Shown here piece after piece: positions 28,043 to 35,964 of a DNA stretch of 64,000 nucleotides; positions within the stretch are counted from its first letter, which is position 1, and each line of letters begins with the position of its first letter. Under the pieces are notes generated by a model. The model had not been told where the DNA came from. It did no database searches and saw only the letters and a list, made by a program, of their open reading frames with translations. Source of the DNA: Acetobacteraceae bacterium (GTDB lineage: Bacteria; Pseudomonadota; Alphaproteobacteria; Acetobacterales; Acetobacteraceae); NCBI GenBank assembly GCA_024280945.1, contig JAMXLO010000081.1:45925-109924 (forward strand). The letters run 5' to 3'. Made by a program: the position numbers and the translations under genes.

Positions 28043-28609
28043 ATGCCGAATCGCAGCACCCCCGGGCCTCCCAGCCTCCCCGCCCTGTTCCTCAGCTTCC
28101 TGACCATTGGCTCAACCAGCTTCGGCGGCGGCCTGTTGGGCTGGATCCGTCGCGAATTGGTGGAGCGCCGCGCGTGGATCGATGACACACAGTTCCTCGT
28201 CTACTACGGGCTGAGCCAGATGGTGCCCGGCGCGACCAACGTGAACCTATCGGTCATTATCGGCTCGCAGCTGCGCGGTGTTGCGGGAGCGCTCATGGCG
28301 GTGGCCGGGCTGCTGCTGATTCCGCTGGTCATTCTGCTGTCGCTGGGCGCGGTCTATTTTGCCGCCAGCGAGCTGCCGGCCAGTCATCTGATCAATGCGG
28401 CCCTGGTTGGCGCAGGGGCCGCGGCGATCGGATTCAACATTGCCACAGGTCTACGGCTAGGCCAGCGCAACCTGCGCAGGATCGGGCCGCTGCTGGTGGC
28501 CGGGGTCATCATCGTGGGGATTGGGATTCTCGGCTTCCCCTTGTTGGAAGTCGTGGTCGTCATGGTGCCGATCAGCTTGGCGGTCACATTGGTCGAGCGC
28601 GCCGCATGA
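28043..28609 (+). CDS. Chromate transporter, N-terminal half protein (ChrA family)
   Basis: A 188-residue membrane protein with the CHR-domain signature FLTIGSTSFGGGLLGWIRRELVERRAWID followed by YYGLSQMVPGATNVNLSVIIG. Four to five hydrophobic segments follow. It is one half of a split, short-chain ChrA pair; the second half starts within the stop codon (ATGA at 28606-28609). The pair exports chromate or a related oxyanion. An upstream in-frame TTG at 28007 is an alternative start. Confidence 0.87.
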   Translation: MPNRSTPGPPSLPALFLSFLTIGSTSFGGGLLGWIRRELVERRAWIDDTQFLVYYGLSQMVPGATNVNLSVIIGSQLRGVAGALMAVAGLLLIPLVILLSLGAVYFAASELPASHLINAALVGAGAAAIGFNIATGLRLGQRNLRRIGPLLVAGVIIVGIGILGFPLLEVVVVMVPISLAVTLVERAA

Positions 28610-29127
28610 TCGGCACGCTGCTGCAAATCGCGGCGATGTTCGGCCTGCTGTCGTTGCTCGCCTTCGGTGGCGGTGCCGCCGTATTGCCGGATATGCAGCG
28701 CCAGGCCGTGCAGGTGCATCACTGGATCACGTCCCGCGAATTCCTCGACATGTTCGCGCTGTCGCGCGCCGTGCCACCTGGCTCGATGATCGTGGTGCTG
28801 ATCGGGCAGAAGGCGGCTGGCTTCCTCGGTGGTCTGGTGGCGCTGATTGCGATGTTCGGCCCCTCCTCGGTGCTGGCCTTTGTCGTTGGCCGATTCTGGC
28901 ACCGCGCCGGTGGCGCGGCCTGGCGAGAGGCGTTGGAACAGGCGCTGGCCCCCGTGTCCATCGGCCTGACCATCGCCAGCGGCATCGCATTGGCTCGCAG
29001 CACGGAGCACGACTGGCTGGCCTACGGCGTGACTGGGGCGACGACGCTGCTGCTGACCTTCACCCGCGCGCACCCGCTGGTGGTGATGGGCTGCGGGGCT
29101 GTGGCTGTAGCTCTGGTAGGGGTCTAA
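28606..29127 (+). CDS. Chromate transporter, C-terminal half protein (ChrA family)
   Basis: A 173-residue partner of the preceding gene. The second CHR signature appears as LLAFGGGAAVLPDMQRQAVQVHHWITSREFLDMFALSRAVPPGSMIVVLIG, the half that carries LPxM/Q and PG motifs. Membrane helices then run to the C-terminus. The 4-nt overlap supports equal expression of the two halves, as expected for a heterodimer. Confidence 0.87.
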   Translation: MIGTLLQIAAMFGLLSLLAFGGGAAVLPDMQRQAVQVHHWITSREFLDMFALSRAVPPGSMIVVLIGQKAAGFLGGLVALIAMFGPSSVLAFVVGRFWHRAGGAAWREALEQALAPVSIGLTIASGIALARSTEHDWLAYGVTGATTLLLTFTRAHPLVVMGCGAVAVALVGV

Positions 29128-29135
29128 AAGGCGGC

Positions 29136-29909
29136 ATGACAGCAAGCCTCGGCATCGGCATCGTCACCTGTAATCGCCGAGACATTCTGCTCGAGACGCT
29201 GAACCGTGTCCGCGCGCATACCAGCATGCCTTGCATCGTCGCGGTGGCGGATGACGGATCGGACGATGGCACCGCCGATGCGGCGCGCGCGCAACAGGTC
29301 ATGGTGGCGACCGGGCCCAACATGGGGATCGCCTGGAACAAGAACCGCGCGCTGTTTCTGCTCGGCGCCGTCATGCAGTGCGACGTGGTGATCCTGCTGG
29401 AGGACGATTCATTCCCCACTCAGGATGGCTGGGAAACGGAATGGGTGCTCGCCAGCGAGCGTTGGGGGCACGCGAACCTGGGTGCTCCCTGGCTGCACGA
29501 CAGCTTCCTGAAGGGAAGCGGAACTGTCGACGATCCATACCTAAGTCTAGACGTGACGGCCCAGTGCAGCAGTTTCTCACGCACGGCCTTGTTGTATGGC
29601 GGCTACTTCGACTCCCGATTTCGCGGCTATGGCCAGGAGCACGTGGAGCACACGCGCCGCCTCGTGCGCGTCGGATACGGCGGCACGTACGAGGATATCG
29701 CCGGTGAGGTTCGGCCGATCTACAAGCTCTTGAAAAGCAGCATCGAAGTCCTCAGTGGCCACAGCTTCTCCAATGCGGCCGATCGGGACCGGAACTGGCT
29801 GATGTGCCGGCAACTGCTGTTCGACGAGGTGTATCGCATGCCTTGGCAGGATGACACAGAGATGGCGCAGTTCCGCAGCGAGATGCAGGCGGCGCTGATA
29901 CAGGGCTGA
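29136..29909 (+). CDS. Family-2-type (GT-A) glycosyltransferase
   Basis: A 257-residue protein from the ATG at 29136. LGIGIVTCNRRDILLETLNRVRAHT and VAVADDGSDDGTADAARA are the nucleotide-sugar-binding start of a GT-A fold, and VILLEDDSFPTQDGWE supplies the acidic metal-binding motif. GYFDSRFRGYGQEHVEHTRRLVRVGYGG resembles the acceptor-side GT-A C-terminal motif (x-G-x-x-D/E). It ends exactly where the convergent GT92 gene ends, forming a glycosyltransferase patch with the next two genes. Acceptor unknown. Confidence 0.83.
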   Translation: MTASLGIGIVTCNRRDILLETLNRVRAHTSMPCIVAVADDGSDDGTADAARAQQVMVATGPNMGIAWNKNRALFLLGAVMQCDVVILLEDDSFPTQDGWETEWVLASERWGHANLGAPWLHDSFLKGSGTVDDPYLSLDVTAQCSSFSRTALLYGGYFDSRFRGYGQEHVEHTRRLVRVGYGGTYEDIAGEVRPIYKLLKSSIEVLSGHSFSNAADRDRNWLMCRQLLFDEVYRMPWQDDTEMAQFRSEMQAALIQG

Positions 29910-30698
29910 TTAGGCGTCGAGCAGCGCACGCAGCCGGGGCAGAAAGCGCCACGCCCGCGTATCTTCCACCGTTGCCTGCCCTTCGACGTCGGTGAAAACA
30001 TGGTCACCATAAGGGTCGAGGGAGTCGCCGCGCCCGCGCGTGCGTTTGAAAGTCCATTCCTCGGCCGATTTCGTGAAGTAGTGATTGATCACCATGACAT
30101 CGCAACACACCGCTGGCTGCATGGCGTGCGATACAACGGTCTCGCCACGCGCATTGCAGGTCGGACGCGCACAGTCGAAGATGTGGGGTGTGCTGCCCAC
30201 CCGTAGCAGGTCCTTGGTACGCACCAGCGACTTTACGTGTCGATTGGCTTCGGCGTCTTGCGGGAAACGCCGGGTGAAGTTTTCTAGGACCAGTCCATAC
30301 GGCCGCGCCTCATGTCCGGAAGGACCGAAGATCTGCCAGTTGAGCAGGATGTCCGCGTAGGCTTCGTACGCCTTGCGTAGCAGGATGCCGCGAATCGACC
30401 CGGTGCCGACTGGCACGATGAACTCATCGATGTCGATGAACGCCACCCAGGCAAATGCTCCGGCATAGTTGGTATGGAAATGCTGATACGCCGATAGCTG
30501 GCCCGGTCGGTCATGCCAGTCGAGAATCGTGACATTTCTGGCAAAACTTGACTGCCGGATCAGCTCTGCGCCGCCGTCGCTGCTGCCGTTGTCGTACAGC
30601 ACGAACAGGTCGACACCGACCATCCGGTGGAACGCGATCCATTCCAGGAGATAGGACGCCTCATCCTTGAATATGGCGCAGACAGCGATCTTCTCCAT
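29910..30698 (-). CDS. GT92-type glycosyltransferase (copy 1 of a tandem pair)
   Basis: A 262-residue GT-A protein. KIAVCAIFKDEASYLLEWIAFHRMVGVDLFVLYDNGSSDG is the family N-terminus, and FIDIDEFIVPV holds the D-x-D metal motif. A downstream block has GPSGHEARPYGLVLENFTRRFP and HYFTKSAEEWTFKRTRGRGDS. Length and motifs match the neighbouring copy (30710-31498), separated by 11 nt, so the two arose by tandem duplication. Likely role: transfer of a hexose to a surface glycan or protein. Confidence 0.85.
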   Translation of the reverse strand: MEKIAVCAIFKDEASYLLEWIAFHRMVGVDLFVLYDNGSSDGGAELIRQSSFARNVTILDWHDRPGQLSAYQHFHTNYAGAFAWVAFIDIDEFIVPVGTGSIRGILLRKAYEAYADILLNWQIFGPSGHEARPYGLVLENFTRRFPQDAEANRHVKSLVRTKDLLRVGSTPHIFDCARPTCNARGETVVSHAMQPAVCCDVMVINHYFTKSAEEWTFKRTRGRGDSLDPYGDHVFTDVEGQATVEDTRAWRFLPRLRALLDA

Positions 30699-30709
30699 GA
30701 CTGTTCCCG

Positions 30710-31498
30710 TTACGACTGCAGCAGAGCCCGAAGCCGCGGGACAAAGCGCAGCCCGCGCCTATCCTCGATCAGTGCCTGACCGGCTACGTCATCAAAGATT
30801 CGCTCCCGGTATGGCTCCAGCGAATCGCCGCGGCCACGACGGCGCTTTATCTGCCAGTCCTCACGCGATTTCGTGAAGTAATGATGTATCGCCATGACGG
30901 TGTGGCACTCGTTCGGCTGGATGGCGAATGGCAGAATCTCGTTCCCGCTGCTGTTGCAGGTGGGCCCGCTGCACTCTGCCGCGTGTGGAGTGTAGTCGAT
31001 GCCGCGAAGCATGCTAGGGCGCACGATCGCCTTTACATGGCGACAGGCATCAGCGGTTTCGGGCATGCGGTGCGTGTAGTGTTCGATCACCAGACCATCA
31101 GGGCGTTGTTCGTGCCCTGAAGGACCGAACACCAGCCATTGCAACAGCACCTGCGCATAGCGCTCATACGCCGGCCGCATCAGGATCGGGCGAATTGAGT
31201 TGCCATCGAGTGGTACGATGAACTCGTCGATGTCGATGAACGCCGCCCAGCTAAAACGCGCCGCATGATGCGTGCGGAAATGCTTATAGGCCGACAGTTG
31301 GCCGGGGCGGTCCGGCCAATCGATTAGCGTGACATTCCTGGCAAAGCTGGAAGCGCGGACACGATTGGCCCCGCCGTCGCTGCTGCCGTTGTCGTACAGC
31401 ACGAACAGGTCGACCCCGATCATCCGGTGGAACGCCAGCCATTCCAGCAGATAGGGCGCCTCGTCCTTGAAGATCGCGCATATCGCGATCTTGTCCAT
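30710..31498 (-). CDS. GT92-type glycosyltransferase (copy 2 of a tandem pair)
   Basis: A 262-residue protein starting MDKIAICAIFKDEAPYLLEWLAFHRMIGVDLF, with the D-x-D motif in FIDIDEFIVPL and HYFTKSREDWQIKRRRGRGDS near the C-terminus. It has the same length as the following copy. The two are close to identical in the N-terminal 40 residues but diverge in the acceptor-side region, for example around the Cys-containing CSGPTCNSSGNE versus CARPTCNARGET. This is consistent with duplication and change of acceptor specificity. The start at 31498 has a good aggag upstream. Confidence 0.85.
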   Translation of the reverse strand: MDKIAICAIFKDEAPYLLEWLAFHRMIGVDLFVLYDNGSSDGGANRVRASSFARNVTLIDWPDRPGQLSAYKHFRTHHAARFSWAAFIDIDEFIVPLDGNSIRPILMRPAYERYAQVLLQWLVFGPSGHEQRPDGLVIEHYTHRMPETADACRHVKAIVRPSMLRGIDYTPHAAECSGPTCNSSGNEILPFAIQPNECHTVMAIHHYFTKSREDWQIKRRRGRGDSLEPYRERIFDDVAGQALIEDRRGLRFVPRLRALLQS

Positions 31499-31599
31499 AC
31501 CAGCCTCCTTCGGAATCGCTGAGTAGCACAGACGTTTCGGCAACTCGACGTCCGGCGCCTGCCGTCGTAGGCTTTGCCGAATCCTATTGGGAGGAATTT

Positions 31600-32835
31600 G
31601 TGGCAATGCCAAGCAATGGCCCTGAGACGTGTCTGACCGGCGTGAAAGTGCTGGATCTGACTCAGTTCGAAGCCGGACCGTCCTGCACCGAGGCGCTGGC
31701 ATGGATGGGTGCGGATGTGGTGAAGGTGGAGAACCCGAAACTCGGAGATCCCGGTCGCACCGCCGGCGGCAAGCCAGGTCAGGACGCCTATTACTTTCTG
31801 CAGTACAACGCCAACAAGCGCTCGCTCACCGTCAATCTGAAGGACCCTCGCGGCGTCGAACTCGTCAAGGAGATGGCGAAGAAAGCCGACATCTTCTGCG
31901 AGAATTTCGCCCCCGGCGCGATCGAGCGGCTTGGTCTTGGGCCGGATGTGATCCGCGCCATCAATCCCTCGATCATCTACTGCCAGACCAAGGGTTTCGG
32001 CGCTGGCAGCGCGTTCGAGAAGAGCCTCGCGTTCGACATGATTGCGCAGGCGGCCGGCGGCCTGATGAGCATCACCGGCGAGGAAGACGGCCCTCCCTGC
32101 AAGCCGGGAGCGACGATAGGTGACACGGGCACCGGCATGCTGATGGCGATTTCCGTCATGGGCGCGTATGTGCGCCGGCTGCGCACCGGGCAGGGCGAGC
32201 ATCTTCAGCTAGCGATGCAGGACGCGATCCTGCACTACATCCGCAACTCATTCACCTACATGGAGCGCACCGGCAAGGCCGCGCCACGCGCCGGATCGAA
32301 GACGGTCGGCGGCGGCAATCCGCCGATCGGAGTGTATCCGTGCAAGGGCGGCGGCCCGAACGACTACGTTTACATCTACTGCAGCCGCGCCAATCCGGAG
32401 CACTGGAACCGGCTTCTGAAAGTGATGGGCCGCGAGGACCTGATCGGCGATCCGAACTACGACACACCGGACGCGCGCACCGAGCACCGCGAGGAGGTCG
32501 ATGCCATCGTCGCAAATTGGACGATGCAGCATGACAAGCACGAGGCGATGCGGCTGGTGAGTGCGGCCACCATACCGTCGGGCGCGGTGATGGACACAAT
32601 GGAACTGGCCAACGACCAAAGTTTTGTGAAGCGCGGCATCCGCCAGGTGATGAAACACCCGAAGGTTGGCGACTACACGATGAGCGGCTGGCCGGTGCGC
32701 TTCTCGGGTGCCACGCCGCCGATCAAGGCCGCGCCGCTGCTTGGTCAGCACAACGCCGAGGTGTTGGCGGACTGGCTTGGCCTCAAGGAGGACAAGATCT
32801 GTGTGTTGCGTAATGACGCAGTGATTGGCGGATGA
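31600..32835 (+). CDS. CaiB/BaiF-family (class III) CoA-transferase
   Basis: A 411-residue CoA-transferase. VKVLDLTQFEAGPSCTEALAWMGADVVKVENP is the family start. The catalytic Asp lies in GATIGDTGTGM, and TKGFGAGSAFEKSLAFDMIAQAAGGLMSITG is the CoA-contact region. The pattern is closest to formyl-CoA transferase-like members. The GTG at 31600 has ggagga 5 nt upstream; an ATG at 31606 is possible. It moves CoA between carboxylic acids in the cytosol. The enoyl-CoA hydratase gene starts 7 nt downstream, suggesting an acyl-CoA catabolic pair. Confidence 0.9.
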   Translation: MAMPSNGPETCLTGVKVLDLTQFEAGPSCTEALAWMGADVVKVENPKLGDPGRTAGGKPGQDAYYFLQYNANKRSLTVNLKDPRGVELVKEMAKKADIFCENFAPGAIERLGLGPDVIRAINPSIIYCQTKGFGAGSAFEKSLAFDMIAQAAGGLMSITGEEDGPPCKPGATIGDTGTGMLMAISVMGAYVRRLRTGQGEHLQLAMQDAILHYIRNSFTYMERTGKAAPRAGSKTVGGGNPPIGVYPCKGGGPNDYVYIYCSRANPEHWNRLLKVMGREDLIGDPNYDTPDARTEHREEVDAIVANWTMQHDKHEAMRLVSAATIPSGAVMDTMELANDQSFVKRGIRQVMKHPKVGDYTMSGWPVRFSGATPPIKAAPLLGQHNAEVLADWLGLKEDKICVLRNDAVIGG

Positions 32836-32842
32836 TTGAGCC

Positions 32843-33688
32843 ATGGACGACAAACCGCGAGTCTTCCACGTCGAGGCGCGCAAGTCAAGGAAGGCTCAGA
32901 GCGGCGCGTCGATGACCCACCAATACTGCATCGTCCAGGACGAGGGCCACGTGCGTGTGGTGACACTGAACCGGCCCGAGGTGCTGAACGCATTGCACGC
33001 CGACGCGAATGACGAACTCGCCGCCGTGTGGGACGAGTTTGCCGCTCGTGACGATCTGTGGGTAGGGATCATCACTGGCACCGGCGAACGCGCCTTCTCG
33101 GCCGGTAACGACCTGAAGGTGCAGGCGGCTGGTCGCCGTCGCCCGAACGGACCGAATGGCTTTGCCGGCATCACGCATCGCTTCAACCTCGACAAGCCGT
33201 TGATCGCGGCGGTGAACGGCTGGGCGATGGGCGGCGGGTTCGAAACGGCGCTTGCCTGCGATATCATCGTTGCGGCCGAGAACGCGCTGTTCGCCTTGCC
33301 GGAGCCACGTGTCGGATTGATTGCCGGCGGCGGTGGCGTGCATCGCCTGCCGCGCATGATCCCGCGCAAGAAGGCCTTGGGGATGATCCTGACCGGCCGG
33401 CGCGTCTCGGCCCGCGAAGGGTTCGAGCTTGGTTTCGTGACCGAGGTGGTGCCACAAGGCCAGGCGCTGGACGCCGCTAGGCGATGGGCGGCGCAGATCC
33501 TGGAGTGCTCGCCCAAGGCAGTGCGTGCCTCGAAGCAGGCGACCTACCGCGGCCTGGACGAAGCGTCGCTAGAGCGCGCGATGCGCACGGTCTATCCTGC
33601 GCAGCAGGAGAACCTGGAGAGCCAGGACTATCTTGAAGGGCCGAAGGCATTCGCTGAGAAGCGTAAGCCAGACTGGCAAAACAAATAG
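32843..33688 (+). CDS. Enoyl-CoA hydratase/isomerase family protein
   Basis: A 281-residue crotonase-fold protein. VVTLNRPEVLNALHADANDELAAV, GERAFSAGNDLKV (oxyanion-hole strand) and AVNGWAMGGGFETALACDIIVAAENALFALPEPRVGL are the family blocks. It hydrates or isomerises an enoyl-CoA. The ATG at 32843 is listed; an internal ATG at 32912 (MTHQYCIVQDEG) would give the usual 258-residue length and may be the real start. It is co-directional with the CoA-transferase, 7 nt apart. Confidence 0.88.
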   Translation: MDDKPRVFHVEARKSRKAQSGASMTHQYCIVQDEGHVRVVTLNRPEVLNALHADANDELAAVWDEFAARDDLWVGIITGTGERAFSAGNDLKVQAAGRRRPNGPNGFAGITHRFNLDKPLIAAVNGWAMGGGFETALACDIIVAAENALFALPEPRVGLIAGGGGVHRLPRMIPRKKALGMILTGRRVSAREGFELGFVTEVVPQGQALDAARRWAAQILECSPKAVRASKQATYRGLDEASLERAMRTVYPAQQENLESQDYLEGPKAFAEKRKPDWQNK

Positions 33689-33696
33689 TATAAATT

Positions 33697-33749
33697 GTGA
33701 TTGCGCAGATTTGCTGCGCAGCAATTTAGGCAAAATCCTTCGCAATCAC
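33697..33749. promoter_or_regulatory. Nested inverted repeat downstream of the hydratase gene
   Basis: The arms gtgattgcg (33697-33705) and cgcaatcac (33741-33749) are perfect complements. They enclose a separate perfect palindrome ttgctgcgcagcaa (33711-33724). The region is visibly AT-richer than its surroundings. It could be a terminator for the CoA-transferase/hydratase pair or part of the promoter region of the peroxidase gene; no clear T-tract decides this. Confidence 0.55.
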
Positions 33750-33771
33750 GTTGCCCGTGAGGCGACGCGAG

Positions 33772-33787
33772 TGTGAGAGATATCACA
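33772..33787. promoter_or_regulatory. CRP/FNR-type operator upstream of the peroxidase gene
   Basis: The sequence tgtgagagatatcaca has the two half-sites TGTGA and TCACA separated by exactly 6 nt, which matches the CRP consensus geometry. It lies 111 nt before the peroxidase start codon, a plausible activator position. That a CRP-family protein binds here is inferred from the motif only. Confidence 0.55.
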
Positions 33788-33794
33788 CACCTAC

Positions 33795-33832
33795 GCGCCG
33801 TCAGGTTGTAACTATCAACCTCCGGACGGCGC
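33795..33832 (+). promoter_or_regulatory. Long stem-loop in the peroxidase leader
   Basis: gcgccgtc (33795-33802) plus aggttg (33803-33808) pair with caacct (33816-33821) and gacggcgc (33825-33832), with loop taactat and a 3-nt bulge. That is 14 base pairs. No T-tract follows, so it is not a typical terminator. A 5' untranslated mRNA structure or a protein-binding site is more likely. Confidence 0.6.
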
Positions 33833-33897
33833 AATTCGTTCCGATGTAAAATTGTGCGCCGCAGCCGGCTCGTATTTGCATCTAAGAAAGGAGTGTC

Positions 33898-35478
33898 ATG
33901 TCCTCGCAAGGGAGTCACCACGGTCATTCGTTTCAGCGCGGTCTGCTTGAAGGAATTCAGCGGACTACGGAGTTCGGCCGGTTCGGCCGGCTGTTCCCGC
34001 AGCTGAAGCCATTCGTCGCTGACAGCGACGCTTTGAATGCTCTGGCGGACGCGATGCGCGATGATTCTTCGACATCGGCTCTGACGTCTGACAATCAGAA
34101 TATCCCCGCCGGCTACACGTATCTCGGCCAGTTCATCGACCATGACATCACACTCGATGTCACGCCTCTGGGGGCGATCCAAAACGATCCCGCCGCCGTC
34201 GTCGACTTTCGCACACCACGCCTTGACCTCGACTCGGTTTACGGCATGGGACCGACTGCAACACCGAACCTTTACGATCGCCTCAATCTGAACAAGTTGG
34301 CGGTCGGACGATGTGGCCCAGGCGGTGCGGGCGACGCCAAGGTCAAGGCTGGCATTCCCAACGATCTTATGCGCAACCGGGAGGGAATGGCGCTTCTCGG
34401 TGATCCGCGCAACGATGAGAACCTGATCGTCGCACAGACCCACCTGGCGTTCATCAAGTTCCATAATGCGGTCGTCGATCGCCTGGTCGCCGCGGGCAAC
34501 GTGCCGGCAGCGAAGATCTTCGACACAGCGCGCCAGCAGGTGCTGTGGCATTACCAGTGGATCGTCCTGCACGATTTCCTGGGTCGCGTCGTCGATTTCA
34601 ACGATGTGCAGGACGTGCTGGCCAACGGCCGCAAATTCTTCAAGTACGAGCAGTGCAGCGCGTTCAACGTTCCGTTCATGCCGGTTGAATTCAGCGCCGC
34701 CGCATATCGGCTAGGTCACTCGATGGTGCGGCAGAAATACAGCCACAATCGCGCCTTCAACGACACCGACTTCAACCTGCTGTTTCACTTCACCGCGGCC
34801 TCGGGTGGCATCGTCGGCGACCTGTCGTCTACGGATCAGGACGCCAATAGGAAGCTCGCAGAGCAACTGAAGCTGCTGCTTCCGTTTGTGGTGGACAAGC
34901 TGCCTGGGGATTGGGCGATCGACTGGCATCGCTTCTATGAACTGGGTGAGCCGAAACCGCCGCCGGCCGGTGCCGGGAGCCAGGACAACAAGTTCCGCCT
35001 CAACCTCAGCCGTAGCTTGGATCCATATCTTGCGACGATCCTGCACAACCTGCCGGGCGGCGGCGGCAGCTTGCCGTTCCGCAACCTGTCGCGTGGCGTC
35101 CAGCTTGGCCTGCCTAGCGGACAGGACGTGGCAGCGGCCATGCACATCCGGCCACTCTCGCCAGAGGAAATCGCGGGCAGCGGCCCTGATGGCGCCAAGG
35201 CCCATGAGCTGAAATTAGACGTCGCGACACCGCTTTGGTACTACATTCTGAAGGAAGCGCAGCTTCGGGGTGAAGGCCGGCGTCTGGATGGTGTCGGCAG
35301 CCGCATTCTGGCGGAAGTCTTCGTCGGGCTGTTGCAGGCCGACAAGGAATCGTTCCTGAACCAACCCGCGTGGAAACCGACGCTCCCGGCGGCGCAGCCT
35401 GGAACCTTCACCATGCCGGACCTGCTTCGGTTCGTTAACGACCTGGATCCGATCAACGAGCCCTCGACCTTCGGCTGA
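33898..35478 (+). CDS. Animal-type heme peroxidase family protein (peroxidase/cyclooxygenase superfamily)
   Basis: A 526-residue protein of the myeloperoxidase-like superfamily. GYTYLGQFIDHDITLDVTPLG contains the distal Asp-His pair, and AAYRLGHSMVRQKY contains the proximal heme His. LDLDSVYGMGPT and NRGMALLGDPRNDENLIVAQTHLAFIKFHN-type blocks (here REGMALLGDPRNDENL) are also characteristic. No signal peptide is seen, so it is cytosolic or exported by another route. The start has aaaggag 6 nt upstream. Family members oxidise halides or organic substrates with H2O2. It is likely monocistronic, between a structured leader and a strong hairpin. Confidence 0.92.
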   Translation: MSSQGSHHGHSFQRGLLEGIQRTTEFGRFGRLFPQLKPFVADSDALNALADAMRDDSSTSALTSDNQNIPAGYTYLGQFIDHDITLDVTPLGAIQNDPAAVVDFRTPRLDLDSVYGMGPTATPNLYDRLNLNKLAVGRCGPGGAGDAKVKAGIPNDLMRNREGMALLGDPRNDENLIVAQTHLAFIKFHNAVVDRLVAAGNVPAAKIFDTARQQVLWHYQWIVLHDFLGRVVDFNDVQDVLANGRKFFKYEQCSAFNVPFMPVEFSAAAYRLGHSMVRQKYSHNRAFNDTDFNLLFHFTAASGGIVGDLSSTDQDANRKLAEQLKLLLPFVVDKLPGDWAIDWHRFYELGEPKPPPAGAGSQDNKFRLNLSRSLDPYLATILHNLPGGGGSLPFRNLSRGVQLGLPSGQDVAAAMHIRPLSPEEIAGSGPDGAKAHELKLDVATPLWYYILKEAQLRGEGRRLDGVGSRILAEVFVGLLQADKESFLNQPAWKPTLPAAQPGTFTMPDLLRFVNDLDPINEPSTFG

Positions 35479-35514
35479 TCCTGATCGACACTAGCTAGGC
35501 ATCAGCGACCCTGT

Positions 35515-35553
35515 CGGCAATGCAGCCTGGGTGGCCCCCAGGCTGCATTGCCG
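35515..35553 (+). terminator. Strong hairpin terminator after the peroxidase gene
   Basis: A perfect 17-bp stem (35515-35531 with 35537-35553) and a 5-nt loop lies 37 nt after the stop codon. It is followed only by ataatct, not by a T-run, so it may act as a Rho-assisted terminator or a 3'-end stabiliser. Confidence 0.7.
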
Positions 35554-35603
35554 ATAATCTGCCCAGTGGCACCAATCGACCGGGCAACCGACAGGAGGAA
35601 GCG

Positions 35604-35954
35604 ATGCGTATCCACAACTTGTACTGTGATGCGAACGGCGAATCGCACTGGCGTGACGTCGAGGTGCAGTGGGTAGAAGAACGAAACTTCTCCAAGCTGT
35701 CCGCCCGCCTGCCGGCCAACGGCATCATCTTCCGTGAGACCTCGGGCGATTATGACCTATCCTGGCACCCCGCGCCGCGGCGCCAGTACATCATCAATCT
35801 TGACGGCGGCGTGCAGATCACGGCCAGCGACGGCCAGGCGCGGGTAATCAACGCCGGCGAGGTGGTGCTGGTGGAGGACATCACCGGCAAGGGACATCTG
35901 TCGAAATCGGTTGGCGGCAAGATGCGACGCTCGATCTTCGTTCCGGTTGAATAG
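35604..35954 (+). CDS. Small cupin-like protein
   Basis: A 116-residue protein from the ATG at 35604 with aggagg 7 nt upstream. The cupin-like beta pattern includes YDLSWHPAPRRQYIINLDGGVQITASDGQARVINAGEVVLVEDITGKGHLSK, with G-x5-P/A-G-x2-V-L-V-E-D and the final GKGH His. The usual His-rich first metal motif is reduced to WHPAPRRQ. It lies 10 nt upstream of the FAH-family gene, so the two are probably co-expressed. Function unknown; a ligand- or metal-binding role is inferred. Confidence 0.8.
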   Translation: MRIHNLYCDANGESHWRDVEVQWVEERNFSKLSARLPANGIIFRETSGDYDLSWHPAPRRQYIINLDGGVQITASDGQARVINAGEVVLVEDITGKGHLSKSVGGKMRRSIFVPVE

Positions 35955-35964
35955 GAGGCTGACA

